This document shows positions 1 through 11,449 of a stretch of DNA of 64,000 bases, piece by piece (position 1 is the stretch's first letter; each line of letters starts with the position of its first letter). The stretch spans positions 248,001 through 312,000 of the forward strand of contig JAURVB010012941.1 of NCBI GenBank assembly GCA_033002965.1, given 5' to 3'. The position numbers and the translations under genes are program-made. The stretch is from Piper betle (Eukaryota; Streptophyta; Magnoliopsida; Piperales; Piperaceae). The notes under the pieces are model-generated. The model was not told where the DNA came from and did not search any database. It worked only from the letters and a program-made list of their open reading frames with translations.

Positions 1-485
1 ATCCATAGAATTTGACTCAGCAAGATATGGAGTGAAGTCTGGGTTTTTGAAGTCATAAAGGAGTTATATAATGATGATAATAATAAGAAGGTAATTTATC
101 TTAAAATCGACCAACAACAACCACATGTACATAGTTAATATGCTATCCATGCAAACTCAGAGAAATAATGATAAATATTCTTTAAATTTGCCTTATGTTC
201 AATTGAACAAAAATTATCAAACACCACAACAAATTAATAATCATACTCGTTGAAAAGAAGAAACCATAATTAATCAACTCTTATTAATAAAAAGAGAATT
301 AAAGTCTTATATTGAGGACGAAAAGTAGGAGATTCAACCAATTAAAATATAATATAATAAAATATAATAATAAAACTATTATCTAAAATTAGGGATGTCT
401 GTCTTCTTCCCCAAATCAAGTATGACAAACTATAAAATAAAATGATAAAACATGATAGTTGATAGGGGTCGCCAATGAACTAAGC
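1..485. other. AT-rich intergenic DNA
   Basis: I see no open frame, splice pattern or repeat structure that I can name here. It is the left flank of the solo LTR; its last five bases (481-485, TAAGC) serve as the target-site duplication. Confidence 0.6.
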
Positions 486-1510
486 TGTGACACCCCAAAT
501 CCGGTTCAAGCTCGTGAACCGAACCGGCATATTACAAGACTCTCGATTAGGTCGGCTAACCCGAACCCAACTTGTGCAGATCTAATCTCGACGTCTTAAG
601 ATGAAGATATTACTCGTCATACATGGATGAATGCACAAAATCCTCACATGATACTACATGGATGTCATGCAAACTAATTTACACACCAATATAATTATGA
701 CCAAAATCAATGAAAATTCTGAAATAAAACAGACAAGAGTCTCCCCTAAAAATGTAATTAGGGTCACTTTGTCAAAATAATATATATGAAATATATATGC
801 AATATATATATATCCATATATCAAACAACTTTATTCACACAATCTAATATATAGTTTATTCACTTTAAGCTTGGGTCTCAACCCAGATGGTGGTCGGGCC
901 TGGTCGGGGCGGCATGGCAATGCCATGGCGGGGCTAGACGGTGCCGATCTGCGGCAGGGTGGCGTCCATGACAGCGATGGCGACGCTGCATGGGGACGGC
1001 ATCGGGGCAAGGGTTTGGGCGAGGAAGAAGAAAAGGTCAGGGGTGAGAAAAATAACTGGGTGGCAATATCATAAATAATATTTGACTTGTGTCCGGCTCG
1101 AGTCAAGAATAATAACTAAGTCGTATTAAATCCTAAAAAAATCAAGAAAAATCCCATAAAATCAAATAAACACCAAAACATCATAATGATATGCTCTAGA
1201 ACTATTAACCCACCTAAACTGTCCGTAACGCGTCCTAACACGATAAACGGCCTAAGACTAATTTTACAATCCACTATCTATAAAAATAAAAAAAATAACT
1301 GGTATACTCTTATATATTCTGATAACTCATTCTGTTTTGCTATGTTCATGACGTTATCATCATATACTTGGGTATGCATAATCCTCATAGCTCATACACA
1401 CGACTGACGTCGGCTCAGTGCACGTGTTCTGAAACTGACTAAACTTTAAAATAACGGTCGAACCGACCTGTTCTGAATATAAAACCCTGACTCGAATTGT
1501 GGGTTTTACA
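486..1510. mobile_element. solo LTR, internally deleted, probably Ty3/gypsy
   Basis: The sequence opens with TGTGACACCCC and closes with GGGTTTTACA, the usual TG...CA ends of a plant LTR. It is flanked by TAAGC (481-485) and TGAGC (1511-1515), a 5-bp target-site duplication with one mismatch. Its first ~390 bases and last ~640 bases align by eye with the two ends of the much longer LTR at 46281-49238. The central ~1.9 kb of that copy is missing here, with the junction near 880-890. No gag-pol remains on either side, so this is a solo LTR or a remnant. The long, GC-containing LTR resembles Ty3/gypsy chromoviruses of the Tekay/Del type; that assignment is inference. Confidence 0.75.
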
Positions 1511-1515
1511 TGAGC

Positions 1516-2869
1516 AGACGAACTCTTGCATACTGTTTTGAAGCTCACCAGCTTCTTCATTGGTAACCTACTCAATTTGTCCTTTCGAATCTCAACGAGA
1601 CGACCGTTGGCTTCCATTTTCGATTTCGAACAATTTGTCAATGATTTTCTTCTTCACTTCCGGCATCAAAGTAAGTTAAATTTAATGGTATGTTAATAAA
1701 CCAGTGAAAATATTAAGCAAACTATGAACATAATCAAAAAGACAAATTAAACATAGATTCATTTTTTTTAATGGATATGCTATACTAATATGTTTCATAA
1801 ATACCATGTAATTAAAAGAGCCAAACCTAAGCTGCTTGCAGTTCTACGTACCAAGAAGATACTTTAGGCTAAGGAAGAAGAAAATAAAACGATGGCAGCT
1901 CCTGTGAAGAGGGAGAGAATCCTTAGTTCCTAACGATTGAGAAACAAAGGAAAAATACAAAACCTTGAGAATGGCATTATCTAGTAGAAATTAAGAGAAA
2001 TTAGCATACCTTATAACGAAAGACTTCTGGTAGTAGTCGTCGATCTTGATTGTTAAGAACTGGGGGATGAAAGTAAATCTGGATAGAAAAAAACCATTCA
2101 ATTTGTTAGCGAGGTTGCAACTTTGCAAATATATAAGAATACTTTTTTTATAGAGAGATGCACTTGCTTAGGAGCAAGGAAGAGAGTAAAAGTCTGCAAG
2201 TAAATCTTGGAGAAAAAATTCCTTCCCTTATTATAGTCAAGTATTAAAACTTGATTTGAAACCCAACAAAAAATTGAGGTTTGATTGCTGAACTCCTCTC
2301 TAATTTGTTTATATGATTTGTTCTTTAGATTGAAGAACTGGTCTCACGGTTACCTAGCTAATTTTTATGCAGTGCAGTTGATTGATTGCAGCTTTTAGAT
2401 TAATGAAGAGATGGGCCTCCTCAACCGTCTTCTATGATCCCATCACTTTTAAGATGTCCGTCAATCCTTCAAAGCACTTACTCATCTTCATTTTCATGCA
2501 AATCAACATGATAGAATGTACATATCCTTTCATGTGCCACATGTATTAATTAGAATCCTTTGATCTTCTTGTCTTTTGGTTTTCCTTTGTATGTGGATAC
2601 CCAGAATTTTCACCTACCTTTCTGTGAGATCAAATGTTTGTTCAATTTGTCTATATGGTGCAGGGTGAAGTGTTTAAACCAAAAACCTTTGTATGTGTGC
2701 CTCAGTTTCAGTTTTTTCTGCAACTATTCAGTAAGAAACTGTAATATAAATTTGAACATCTTACATCGTGGTCTTTTACTTGTTTCAGCTTCCTTGAAAG
2801 TCTGTGACAGTGGTTTTTGGAGGGAAAATTTTCAATTTATGCCCATTCCAGACCTGGATTTCTGCTAAA
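1516..2869. other. no recognised gene
   Basis: Short frames only. A piece near 1520-1675 ends in a GTAAGT-like donor and could be an old exon interrupted by the LTR, but neither strand gives a protein I recognise. Confidence 0.4.
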
Positions 2870-3160
2870 TCAAGCAACTACAAGATCACCTTACTTCTAT
2901 GACCGATAGATCAATGATAATATCCAGGTTTGCTGAGCTGCCAAAGCTATCAACACTTCGAGAAAATTCTCAGCTAGTATTATACTTAATCGTTCTGTAG
3001 ATGCCTCTGCTAGAATCAAGCAACTACAAGATCACCTTACTTCTATGACCGATAGATCAATGATAATATCCAGGTTTGCTGAGCTGCCAAAGCTATCAAC
3101 ACTTCGAGAAAATTCTCAGCTAGTATTATACTTAATCGTTCTGTAGATGCCTCTGCTAGA
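2870..3160. repeat. tandem duplication, two 145-146 bp copies
   Basis: Copy one is about 2870-3015 and copy two about 3016-3160, nearly identical; a third copy breaks off after a few bases at 3161. One frame of the unit looks protein-like (it contains RIKQLQDHLTSM and RFAELPKLSTL) and stays open for over 40 codons in each copy. This may be a duplicated exon of a decayed gene. I do not recognise the protein. Confidence 0.7.
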
Positions 3161-6100
3161 TCAAGCATGCTTAGCTTATGTCGGATTTCTAGCTTCTAGC
3201 AAAAATGTTAAGCTTAGTAATTCTGATCATATAGTTGTAGCTAATGCCATAATAGATGGGAGAAACATTGAAAAAAGGGGATGCTTTAGTATGTTACTGC
3301 TAATGCCGAGCATAAATGTTTTAACAAATAAATTCATCTATATGATTAATAACCTCATCTATGTTGAAGCTCAATCTTATCATGTTTTTCCAAGTTGTTT
3401 GTAATTTACGTATTTAAATTTCATGGAGGTATCAACCACATCTTATTTTTTAGGACTTAAAGTTAATTAACTACGAAACTTACTGATGTGAACCTGATCC
3501 CTGTGCTATTTCTAAAAAACTGAATTTCTTACTGTGTTTAGACCATGATCTTGTATTTTCATGGTCTGTTTGCAGTCGATTTTGTTTTCCAGTTGGGTGG
3601 ACAGGGGAGACTCAACATGATTGACGCTAAGATATGTTAGTAATGTATGGAAATGTATAGGAATGAACTATGAAATCGGATTTATGAGAATAATTTTCCT
3701 TGCTTCTTACCATTTCAGTTGTCGTTTAACTCTAGATATCTAACCTCTAAAAATGATGCAGAGAAGATCATGACCAGAGTTTTGGTGGGCAAATCCATTG
3801 GTGAGTTCTCATTTGCTTTTTTTATCGTCACCTTATAAGAAGTTTTTTCTTTATTTCAATATTATGGCTAATGCAAGTTTTTCATGCTCATGAATTGACA
3901 GCCCATAGATCCATCAAAAGAGCACAACTGCATTCCAGATGAGCTATATGTCCCAACTCTGCTAGCTGTAGAATTTCTTCCCAGGAACAATTAAGCTAAA
4001 CGTTGTTTATATATTGAGCCCATATGGTAAGCATTCATATCACTTCCTTGGTGAGTTCATTTTTCCCTCGACTGTCTTCCTGGTTTCATTTTGTTTAAAT
4101 TTTATATGAAGTCCTTCTATTCATGTCTGCCAGTTTTGGTAATGGAGACTGTTTAGGATTGCATATATATTAAGACGCCTCTGTGATTTGGTTCAGAACA
4201 AACGTAAAAATGTTCATGCTTCTGTCGTGTAGATTACCTTATTGGTAATTGCAGTTTGCCTCAACGACAATTATATATAACAATACCAATTTTTTTTGGC
4301 ATTAAATCTACTGTGGTTGGTGATAAAAGTACTATATATCTGTAGGTAATATTATAAATTTTGTATGTCAGAACGATCAGTATAGAGTATTGTAATTTAG
4401 TGTCGTAGTTTATATTGGTTTTGAATATCTGCCTCTCATTTTGTTTCACTTCTTTTGTTGGCAGTCATTGGTGGGAGGTTGAATGGGTATCTGGAAGTTA
4501 AAATTGCATATTGGTATGCCTCTCATCTCTGCTTACTATCTGCATATACATTTTTAGGCTACAAAATAAAAACAGTAATTATGCAGTGGATCATTACATT
4601 AAAGATTGTCTTCCTTCTTTTACGTATAATGACTAACAATGACAACTTAATTTGCCTGAAACTTATGGTTCTGGTCTAAGACTTCCCAGCAAATAAATAT
4701 TCAGACGTGAACGCCGTGGTTTATAAAATAGCATAAGGTGAAAATAACGATAAAATAGTAGTTTTCAATTCTTGTTGGGCTTCTTCTATAATGCTACTTT
4801 TTAGATTAGAGCTTTGTTTCTCAGTGCTGTATCGAAGTATGTTAACTGCTATCACATTGCCTTGGAATTGTTTGTTGACAATTAGCGTTTTACTTAGGTA
4901 CAATTTCTCTCTAACTGGGGATTCTTTTGCTGTGAAATTCACATCTAGAAATCCTGGGAGACAGTTCTGAGTTCCTCCTGCTCCATACTAATCTTCACTA
5001 ATTCATCCATGATTGAGGCAAGCTGTTGGTCAGTTGTAATGACGGAACAATGGTGCTGAACTTTGATGACATAGAATTTAAAAGACCATTACAGGGAATT
5101 TAAGCTAACCTTCACATCACCATCTTGGATAATTTCTCTTTTTATGTAAACATCATCCTTATAATATGGAAAATTGGTGACTTAGCAGTATGAGAAATAT
5201 TATAGAGTTCATAAGTAGGTAAGAACCCTTCTTCTTGGACAACTCAGCCAAGGAAAAATGTTGCGGTTGTCATGCAATCGCATGGAGGCTGCATGTTTTA
5301 TGCAGTATTTTATTTGATTGTTGCATGCTTATATGCGCCCAATTTGTTCGATCATATCTCATGATTTTATGCACCATCTCTAAGTAAGCGGCATCCGAAC
5401 AACGTTCAAAATTCAAGATGAGATTGGCGAATGACCCGAGACTCCAAGTTGTTCGATCATATCTCATAATGGGAGTGAAATACTCTTTTCTATTTTGCCC
5501 TCTCACCCAGTATCGATGCCTTTCCACTTTGTTTTGAGGCTTGAAACAATGGACTGAGATTGGAATGGCGGCAAGCGTTTATAATTAGGTAAGAGACTTC
5601 TCCTTGGACAACTCAGGCAAAGAGATAGTATGTGATGTTGATGAAAGGGTGGTCACTGTTGCCTTTGGGAACCCCGGTGTACTTCATACGCATGCTCGAC
5701 CACCTTCGGCCTTATACGAGCATCTCGTCTCTCTTCGCACCTTTCTTAATATACCATCATGCTCTCTCTCAACATTGAGAAAATGGGTCCTTATTATACT
5801 TTCGAACCAATTTAAATCGGTCAATTTAAAAACTAATTTTAATTTTAATTAAGAGAGTAACTTAAGTAATTTAAATATTTGGCTGAATAATTTTATTTTA
5901 TAATTTTAAAGTTTTTTTTCAAAAATTCCTAAAGTCAACTCGACTTTATGACTTGTTGAGTTAACTTAACGGATGACTCTATAATGATTGATTTGATAAT
6001 TCACTCTTCAAGTCGTATCATAAAAGTTATCAAAACATAATATTTTTTAAAAATAACTAAATCAATGTTTTTAAATAATGTCAATAATGTATTTATAAAT

Positions 6101-7212
6101 TTTAAGTATCAAAAAACCAATATAACATAATTAAAAATTTAATATAAATAATTTTGAATTGGCTTGGAGTCAATTTTAAATCGATTTCATTCAATAACAT
6201 GTCAAGTTGAATCCAAGTCGAGTTTTTAAACTATAATTTTTATGATAAAAGTTATAAAACCATGGGTATACAAAATAATATTATAAGCATGGTCGGTTAT
6301 TGTTTTTTTCAAACATGAGAAACCTTGGCTATGCTTTTGCAAGCTTACCATGGTTGTAGCTTAGACTAGCAGGCAATGGAAACTTCGCAAATATTGACTT
6401 ATATAATAGCATTTTGTCAACAGATCATGGAGCTAGTCACACTAATATTTAACAGGATAATTATATACCGCATAAATAGTGTGAAGATCAGCAAGCTATA
6501 CACCAAACGAACAGGCCTTGATCAACCATCAAAAGTGAAGAAAGTAGAGCTGGTTTAGGGGTGTAGTCAGTGAAACACGCTATAATCTGGGCCAAAAGGT
6601 GAGCAAGCCAGAAAGATAAAGCCAACAACAATCAACTTTTTCGAAAAGAAGAGATTATTCCGTTCCAGATATCCTGTGTACGCATCTTTAGTTCCCTTTA
6701 ACAAAAAGATATATATATATATAGATGTGTATATATTATACAATCAACATATTAATTAAACATGAAATTTTATAATATATATTAACCCATATCATGCACT
6801 TGCACATAATAAACAAGATATATAACTCAGAAAAACTTACTTATATATGGTTTAGAGTTAGATGTGAGGATTACAAGTATATACAATATGGTCAGGAAAA
6901 GAGCGATCAGAGACGACAGACTACAGGCAATAAAGCCTAAAGGAGAAGCCAAAAATTATTGCAAAATGTCACCTGCTTATGATGAATGCAGCCACTGGCA
7001 TTTCACAGCTCCTTTCACGGGTGGCGCTGCCCTCTTCTTCTCCCTCTCCCTCTGGTTTTACTCAGACACCATTATTAACCAAGGATTAATATGGTAGTAG
7101 CTCATGCATGTTCATATGTATGACCCTTTAGATTATTGGTAGAGATCAAGAGCTTTGTCTTAGGTCACGAGATTCCCCATCTCTGCACTCATTCATAACT
7201 CACTTCTTCAAC
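3161..7212. other. gene-poor region with possible decayed coding pieces
   Basis: Short frames downstream of the tandem duplication (for example 3147-3404 and a piece near 3905-3990 containing CIPDELYVPTLLA) look faintly protein-like but do not join into a gene. Two diverged copies of a ~50-base segment containing CTTGGACAACTCAG lie near 5235 and 5605. The stretch 5,930-6,240 contains repeated gtcgag/gactcg words like those near 21.7 and 54.7 kb. Nothing else is supportable. Confidence 0.35.
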
Positions 7213-7216
7213 CTCT

Positions 7217-7241
7217 CCTCTCTCTCTCTCTCTCTCTCTCT
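7217..7241. repeat. (TC)n pyrimidine tract
   Basis: A CT/TC microsatellite about 30 bases upstream of the possible upstream ORF and about 215 bases upstream of the SMR start codon. Pyrimidine-rich tracts like this are common in plant core promoters and 5' leaders, so it probably lies in the SMR promoter or leader. Confidence 0.6.
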
Positions 7242-7270
7242 AGAGACGACCTCTTCTTTCTTTCCATTAT

Positions 7271-7453
7271 ATGCCCCTTTTTTACAAGCTTCACAACCGA
7301 TTCCTCAGAAGGATCATGGATTCTCCCACCAAAAACATTGAAAACAACCCAAGTCCTACATCTTCTTCTACCCTTTTACTTTCATCCCTTTTAACCTCCA
7401 TTTATAGTTGTCGGGATTGTCTTTTCATGTACCTGGGCATGACATTAGTCTAG
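7271..7453 (+). CDS. possible upstream ORF in the SMR leader
   Basis: A 60-codon ATG-initiated frame ends with TAG at 7451-7453, two bases before the SMR start at 7456. It lies in a different frame from SMR. The predicted peptide is rich in Ser, Thr and Leu and matches nothing I know. If the SMR transcript begins upstream of 7271, most scanning ribosomes would meet this ORF first, so it could lower SMR translation. Transcription from upstream of 7271 is assumed, not seen. Confidence 0.3.
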   Translation: MPLFYKLHNRFLRRIMDSPTKNIENNPSPTSSSTLLLSSLLTSIYSCRDCLFMYLGMTLV

Positions 7454-7455
7454 AC

Positions 7456-7827
7456 ATGGGAATCTCAGACTTGCCACAACTAGAAGTGGTCTCTGTTAAT
7501 TCTGCACCCGAAGGGTCTTCGTCTACTACTACCACCACTGTGAGACCGATAAAGACGGCCAAAGTCACCGCAAAAGACGGCGAGAAAAGAAAAGGAGAAG
7601 GGGAATGGGAGGAGGAAGAAGCGGATCGGTATATTCCGTCTACACCGACCGGAAAAGAGGTGATGATACCGGAGAAGCTCCCATGCCCACCGGCTCCGAA
7701 GAAGAGGAGGTTGAATGGTGATGAGCCCAAGATGCACTTGGGTGGTGGTGGGTGCTTCGTCATCATCCCACCCGATCACTTGGAGGAGCTCTTTGTTAGA
7801 CGAGTATTGCAAAGAATTGCCAAGTGA
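7456..7827 (+). CDS. SMR: SIAMESE-related cyclin-dependent kinase inhibitor (SMR)
   Basis: This is an intronless gene for a 123-residue protein, the normal size for the plant SIAMESE/SMR family. These nuclear proteins bind CDK-cyclin complexes, block mitosis and promote endoreduplication, often under stress or developmental control. The family signature is clear: IPSTPTGKEVMIPEKLPCPP followed by a basic APKKRR stretch, which could also serve for nuclear targeting, and a C-terminal CFVIIPPDHLEELFVRR segment. The N-terminal third is low-complexity (Ser/Thr, Lys, Glu). The start at 7456 is the first in-frame ATG after the upstream stop; the frame is open from 7408, but only with TTG there. Which SMR paralogue this is cannot be told from sequence alone. 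A possible upstream ORF ends two bases before the start. Confidence 0.9.
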   Translation: MGISDLPQLEVVSVNSAPEGSSSTTTTTVRPIKTAKVTAKDGEKRKGEGEWEEEEADRYIPSTPTGKEVMIPEKLPCPPAPKKRRLNGDEPKMHLGGGGCFVIIPPDHLEELFVRRVLQRIAK

Positions 7828-10800
7828 TGATTTTTAATTAACTATATGGTTTGTTTGGGATCTTCATCGTTAGCTATTTATCTCATAATATTTTACTTGC
7901 TTCTTCTCATAAGGATTTCTGTATTGATCAAAGCAATATATAGTCTATCCCACGAATCTCATGTATATGCATATTTGAAATTAGTTTTCTGTGATCAATA
8001 GAACTACTAGGTGCGAGTATTTTACTTGTGTGTTGCATTATTACTTGACTATATATCTTTGATTTGTTTTTTTATGAGCTGTTAAATAATTCATTTGGTT
8101 AATTACAGTGTTAGCTAGGTTGTTTTCATTTACTAGTATATACTAGTAGACTACCTGCAGTTTGTTTAATGTTATAAGGGAAATATTAAGTATATATTAA
8201 GATTTATAAATTGTAACCATATAAATATCTTTAATTATATCGATCAAAGTCTTATTTATGTTTTAGGGGCACAAAGGAATTAATCACTAATGAGTATATC
8301 TATTTGTAAAATATCAATTTTCATGCTTTGAAAAAAAGCATATTCATTTTCATGTATGCATACATTGCAATATTGAATCATTTATAATTGACATGAGTCA
8401 ACTGTTTACTGATAGGCTATTATCGTGTTTAGATTAGATAGCATATATAATTTTGTTTTTATAAGCTATCCAAAACAATATAGCTGCATTTATTGGGATA
8501 ATATTGAACAGAAAATTTCAGTTAATTTGAGAATTAATCTTCTTACAATCTACAAAAAACATTTAAATGTCGGCTTTTATTGCCAAAACATTGAGCTCGA
8601 TCTAACAAAAAAGATGAAATATACGTATATTAGTCGTATAAATATAAGAATCCAAGGATAGGTTCAGGTATAAATATAAGAATCCAAGACCGTTACATAT
8701 CATATTTAGATTTGGACTTTTTGAATATATAGTATATTAAAAATATTCAAATTGGATATAAAATTAGATTAACATGGGCATTTTTTATAAAATTTTATAT
8801 TAAAATTATTGAAAATAATTTTTTATTTTATATTATAATTTATATAATTTATATTAGTTTAATCAATTTGCTTGGATTCAGATGAGATACATATTTGGTA
8901 TATTTGGATCAAATATAAAAATTATAAATAAAATAGATATAATCTTCGAATTTAATTCGCTTAAAATTTGTAAATTTTAATCATGTATCAATCACAAATA
9001 GTGGATGAAAAAGTATAGCATTAAACTTGCCTTGGAGTTTGATGATGTACGACAAAGCTCTCACACTAATGCCAAGAACTTCTTTATAGCAACAATGGAT
9101 CGTAGCTACAGATCAGACCCGCTTCGGAATTTGGTTTGTCTGTAGGTGGCAACATAGCAAAGTGACGCAGTTGATGATCTAGCGAATAAAAAGAAGACAA
9201 AATGCGCGAGAATTAAGAATCTGCATTTGGATTAGGATCCAATGCAGCACCAAAGTGAATTTGTTATTCCCAAGGTACTTCACCTTTCAACCTGCTCATC
9301 CCCTATTCTTAGTTTATCATTTGTCGACCGCCTTCCACGTATATAAATATCTCGCTTCCATAATATATGATTTCAAACTCATAAACTTTATATCTTCTGG
9401 TATGCATGCATGCTCAAGAGAGAGTCAATGATATATATATTGTCCTTTTAGCCCCTAAAAAAGAATTGTAATAAGTATCACGAGTCTTCCCTAAAAGAAG
9501 ACGTGCAATACATATCATGAATCTCTCTTAATCCAAAAGTTAACTTAAGGAATAAGGCTTTCCTATTTGCTTATATATAAGTCACCAACATCATCTAAGA
9601 CCGATATGAGATAAACTCAACAACTCTCATTCACACATCGGACGTTTTAAAAACAATCATCATCTGATATAGGATAAACCCAAGACGATATTTACTTATC
9701 GACAATCATCATCTGATGCGGGATAACCCTAAGACGATACTTACATATCATTACTTGACAAACTCCAAAGATGGGACCAATAAAGGAAACTTTGAAATTC
9801 GGCGTAGGCAAATACAAAAACCCTAAGATTGTAACGTGACTCTGATTTCATTATTGGGCCCAAAAGGGTCCAAAAAGGAGACTTGCAATATGCGTCATAA
9901 ATATCTCTTAATCCAAAAGTTAATTCAATGAATAAAACTTTTCTATTAACTTATATACAAGTCACCAACATCATCTACGACTGATTTGGAATAAACCTAA
10001 CAATATATATATATATATATATTCAAAGTATAAAGCCACAAATTTTTTTGAATACTTATGTTTAATTTTTTAGATAATTCTAGAGAGTTGAGGCTGTACG
10101 TAGTTGAGACATGCAGCTTTCTTTAATTTGTGATGGTACGTAGGAAGTGAATGGGATAAAGTTTGGTCGGCTGTCCTCGTCTTTGGTGAGCCAAACAGCC
10201 TCAAAATCAAAAGCGAAAGTGACGCCGGCGAGGTTCTCCCTGCTCTGTACTTTTGACTTTCCACTGCGCTTGTTCATGCAAACCCTACATGTTTTCTTTA
10301 TTAAAAGTGTGTCTAACGTTAATTTCATCCTGAGTGTATTGGAATTGTAAAAGGATCCCAGGTTTTCAAGGCTGATAAACTTTAACTTTAGCTCTTTTCA
10401 AATTTATTTAGCCTTCAATCAAATTGAAATCTCCTTTTAGGTCTCCGACGGCTTCTAACAATTTCACTTAATTCGGCTAAAAGATTATATAAATATAGGT
10501 CGACTCCTCTCTATGACTTGCTCAAGGTTTTTGTAAATAATTTTAAAAATTAACCAGGTAATTTGTTCTTCCAAGAGCCTATCTTTTGCAGTTTCAATGT
10601 GTAACGACATCAAAGTTTTTGGTTCAGAAACATCAAAATCAAAACATTACAAAAAATTTATTTTTTCTATGCGGTTCTATAAATTTAAAATATACCGAAA
10701 AATCGTGAAAAAAACTAGGGTGGTGAAAAGTAAGATGGGGAAAATTTTCTCCATGGTTTTAGGCACAGAAAAAAGTAAAAAAAAATATACTTCATGCTTG

Positions 10801-11449
10801 CTTAGAAATATAGAGATAATATTATAATATTTTATAATCATGGAGAAAGAGTGGTGAAAAGTGAAAATTTACTCCAAGGTGTTTGTATAAGAGGTGGAGA
10901 AAATTTTATTTATTTTTATAGTGTAATGTGCCAAAAAAGTCAGAGTGACCATTGTTAAGTTATAATCCTAGTAATTTTAGTTAGTTATGTCTACTACATA
11001 CAATAGAAAACTATTTATAACTTTCAATAATCCATTAAAATCATTAGTATCATCAATTTCATCATTAGGAAATATCATTAGCCTTGTTGTGAAGGCATGA
11101 ATATCATTTACCTATTTAGCATAATTTAACAGAAAAGTTAAATAATGTTTATATTTTATATGTGCATCTGGTCATTTTATATTTTATGTATAGCACCACT
11201 TGAATTCTATCATTTTCAGAACAAACACACAAAACAATATGGAAAAAAATGTGGATGTATATTTTCTTATTTCTAGCTATGATGAACAATTAATACCCCA
11301 ATATATCATTTAATGGTTAGTTAATAGACTAAAACAAAAAACCTGGAATGATTATTCAATTCTACTGCACAGATTTTGATAATTCAAAACTAAGTAATAT
11401 ATATGTGCAACTATGACCACATGAGTGATGCCCGGTATTAACTGTTTAA
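7828..11449. other. intergenic, AT-rich, no gene seen
   Basis: This stretch contains only short, unrecognised frames. It includes the diverged repeats at about 9490-10010 and a (TA)n tract near 10000-10022. No coding exon or RNA gene is apparent. Confidence 0.5.
9490..10010. repeat. diverged repeat pair with GATGTGGGATAA-type words
   Basis: Segments at about 9500-9622 and 9880-10005 match along most of their length, including CTCTTAATCCAAAAGTTAA and AAGTCACCAACATCATCT. Between them are further words of the type gat-gcgggataa (9660-9740). These words recur in plant intergenic repeats, possibly old LTR fragments. I see no terminal structure or target duplication. Confidence 0.5.

Noticed and set aside
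5604..5852. 82-codon frame containing CDVDERVVTVAFGNPGVLHT
   Set aside because: No domain, no neighbouring exons, and part of it lies in a diverged local repeat.
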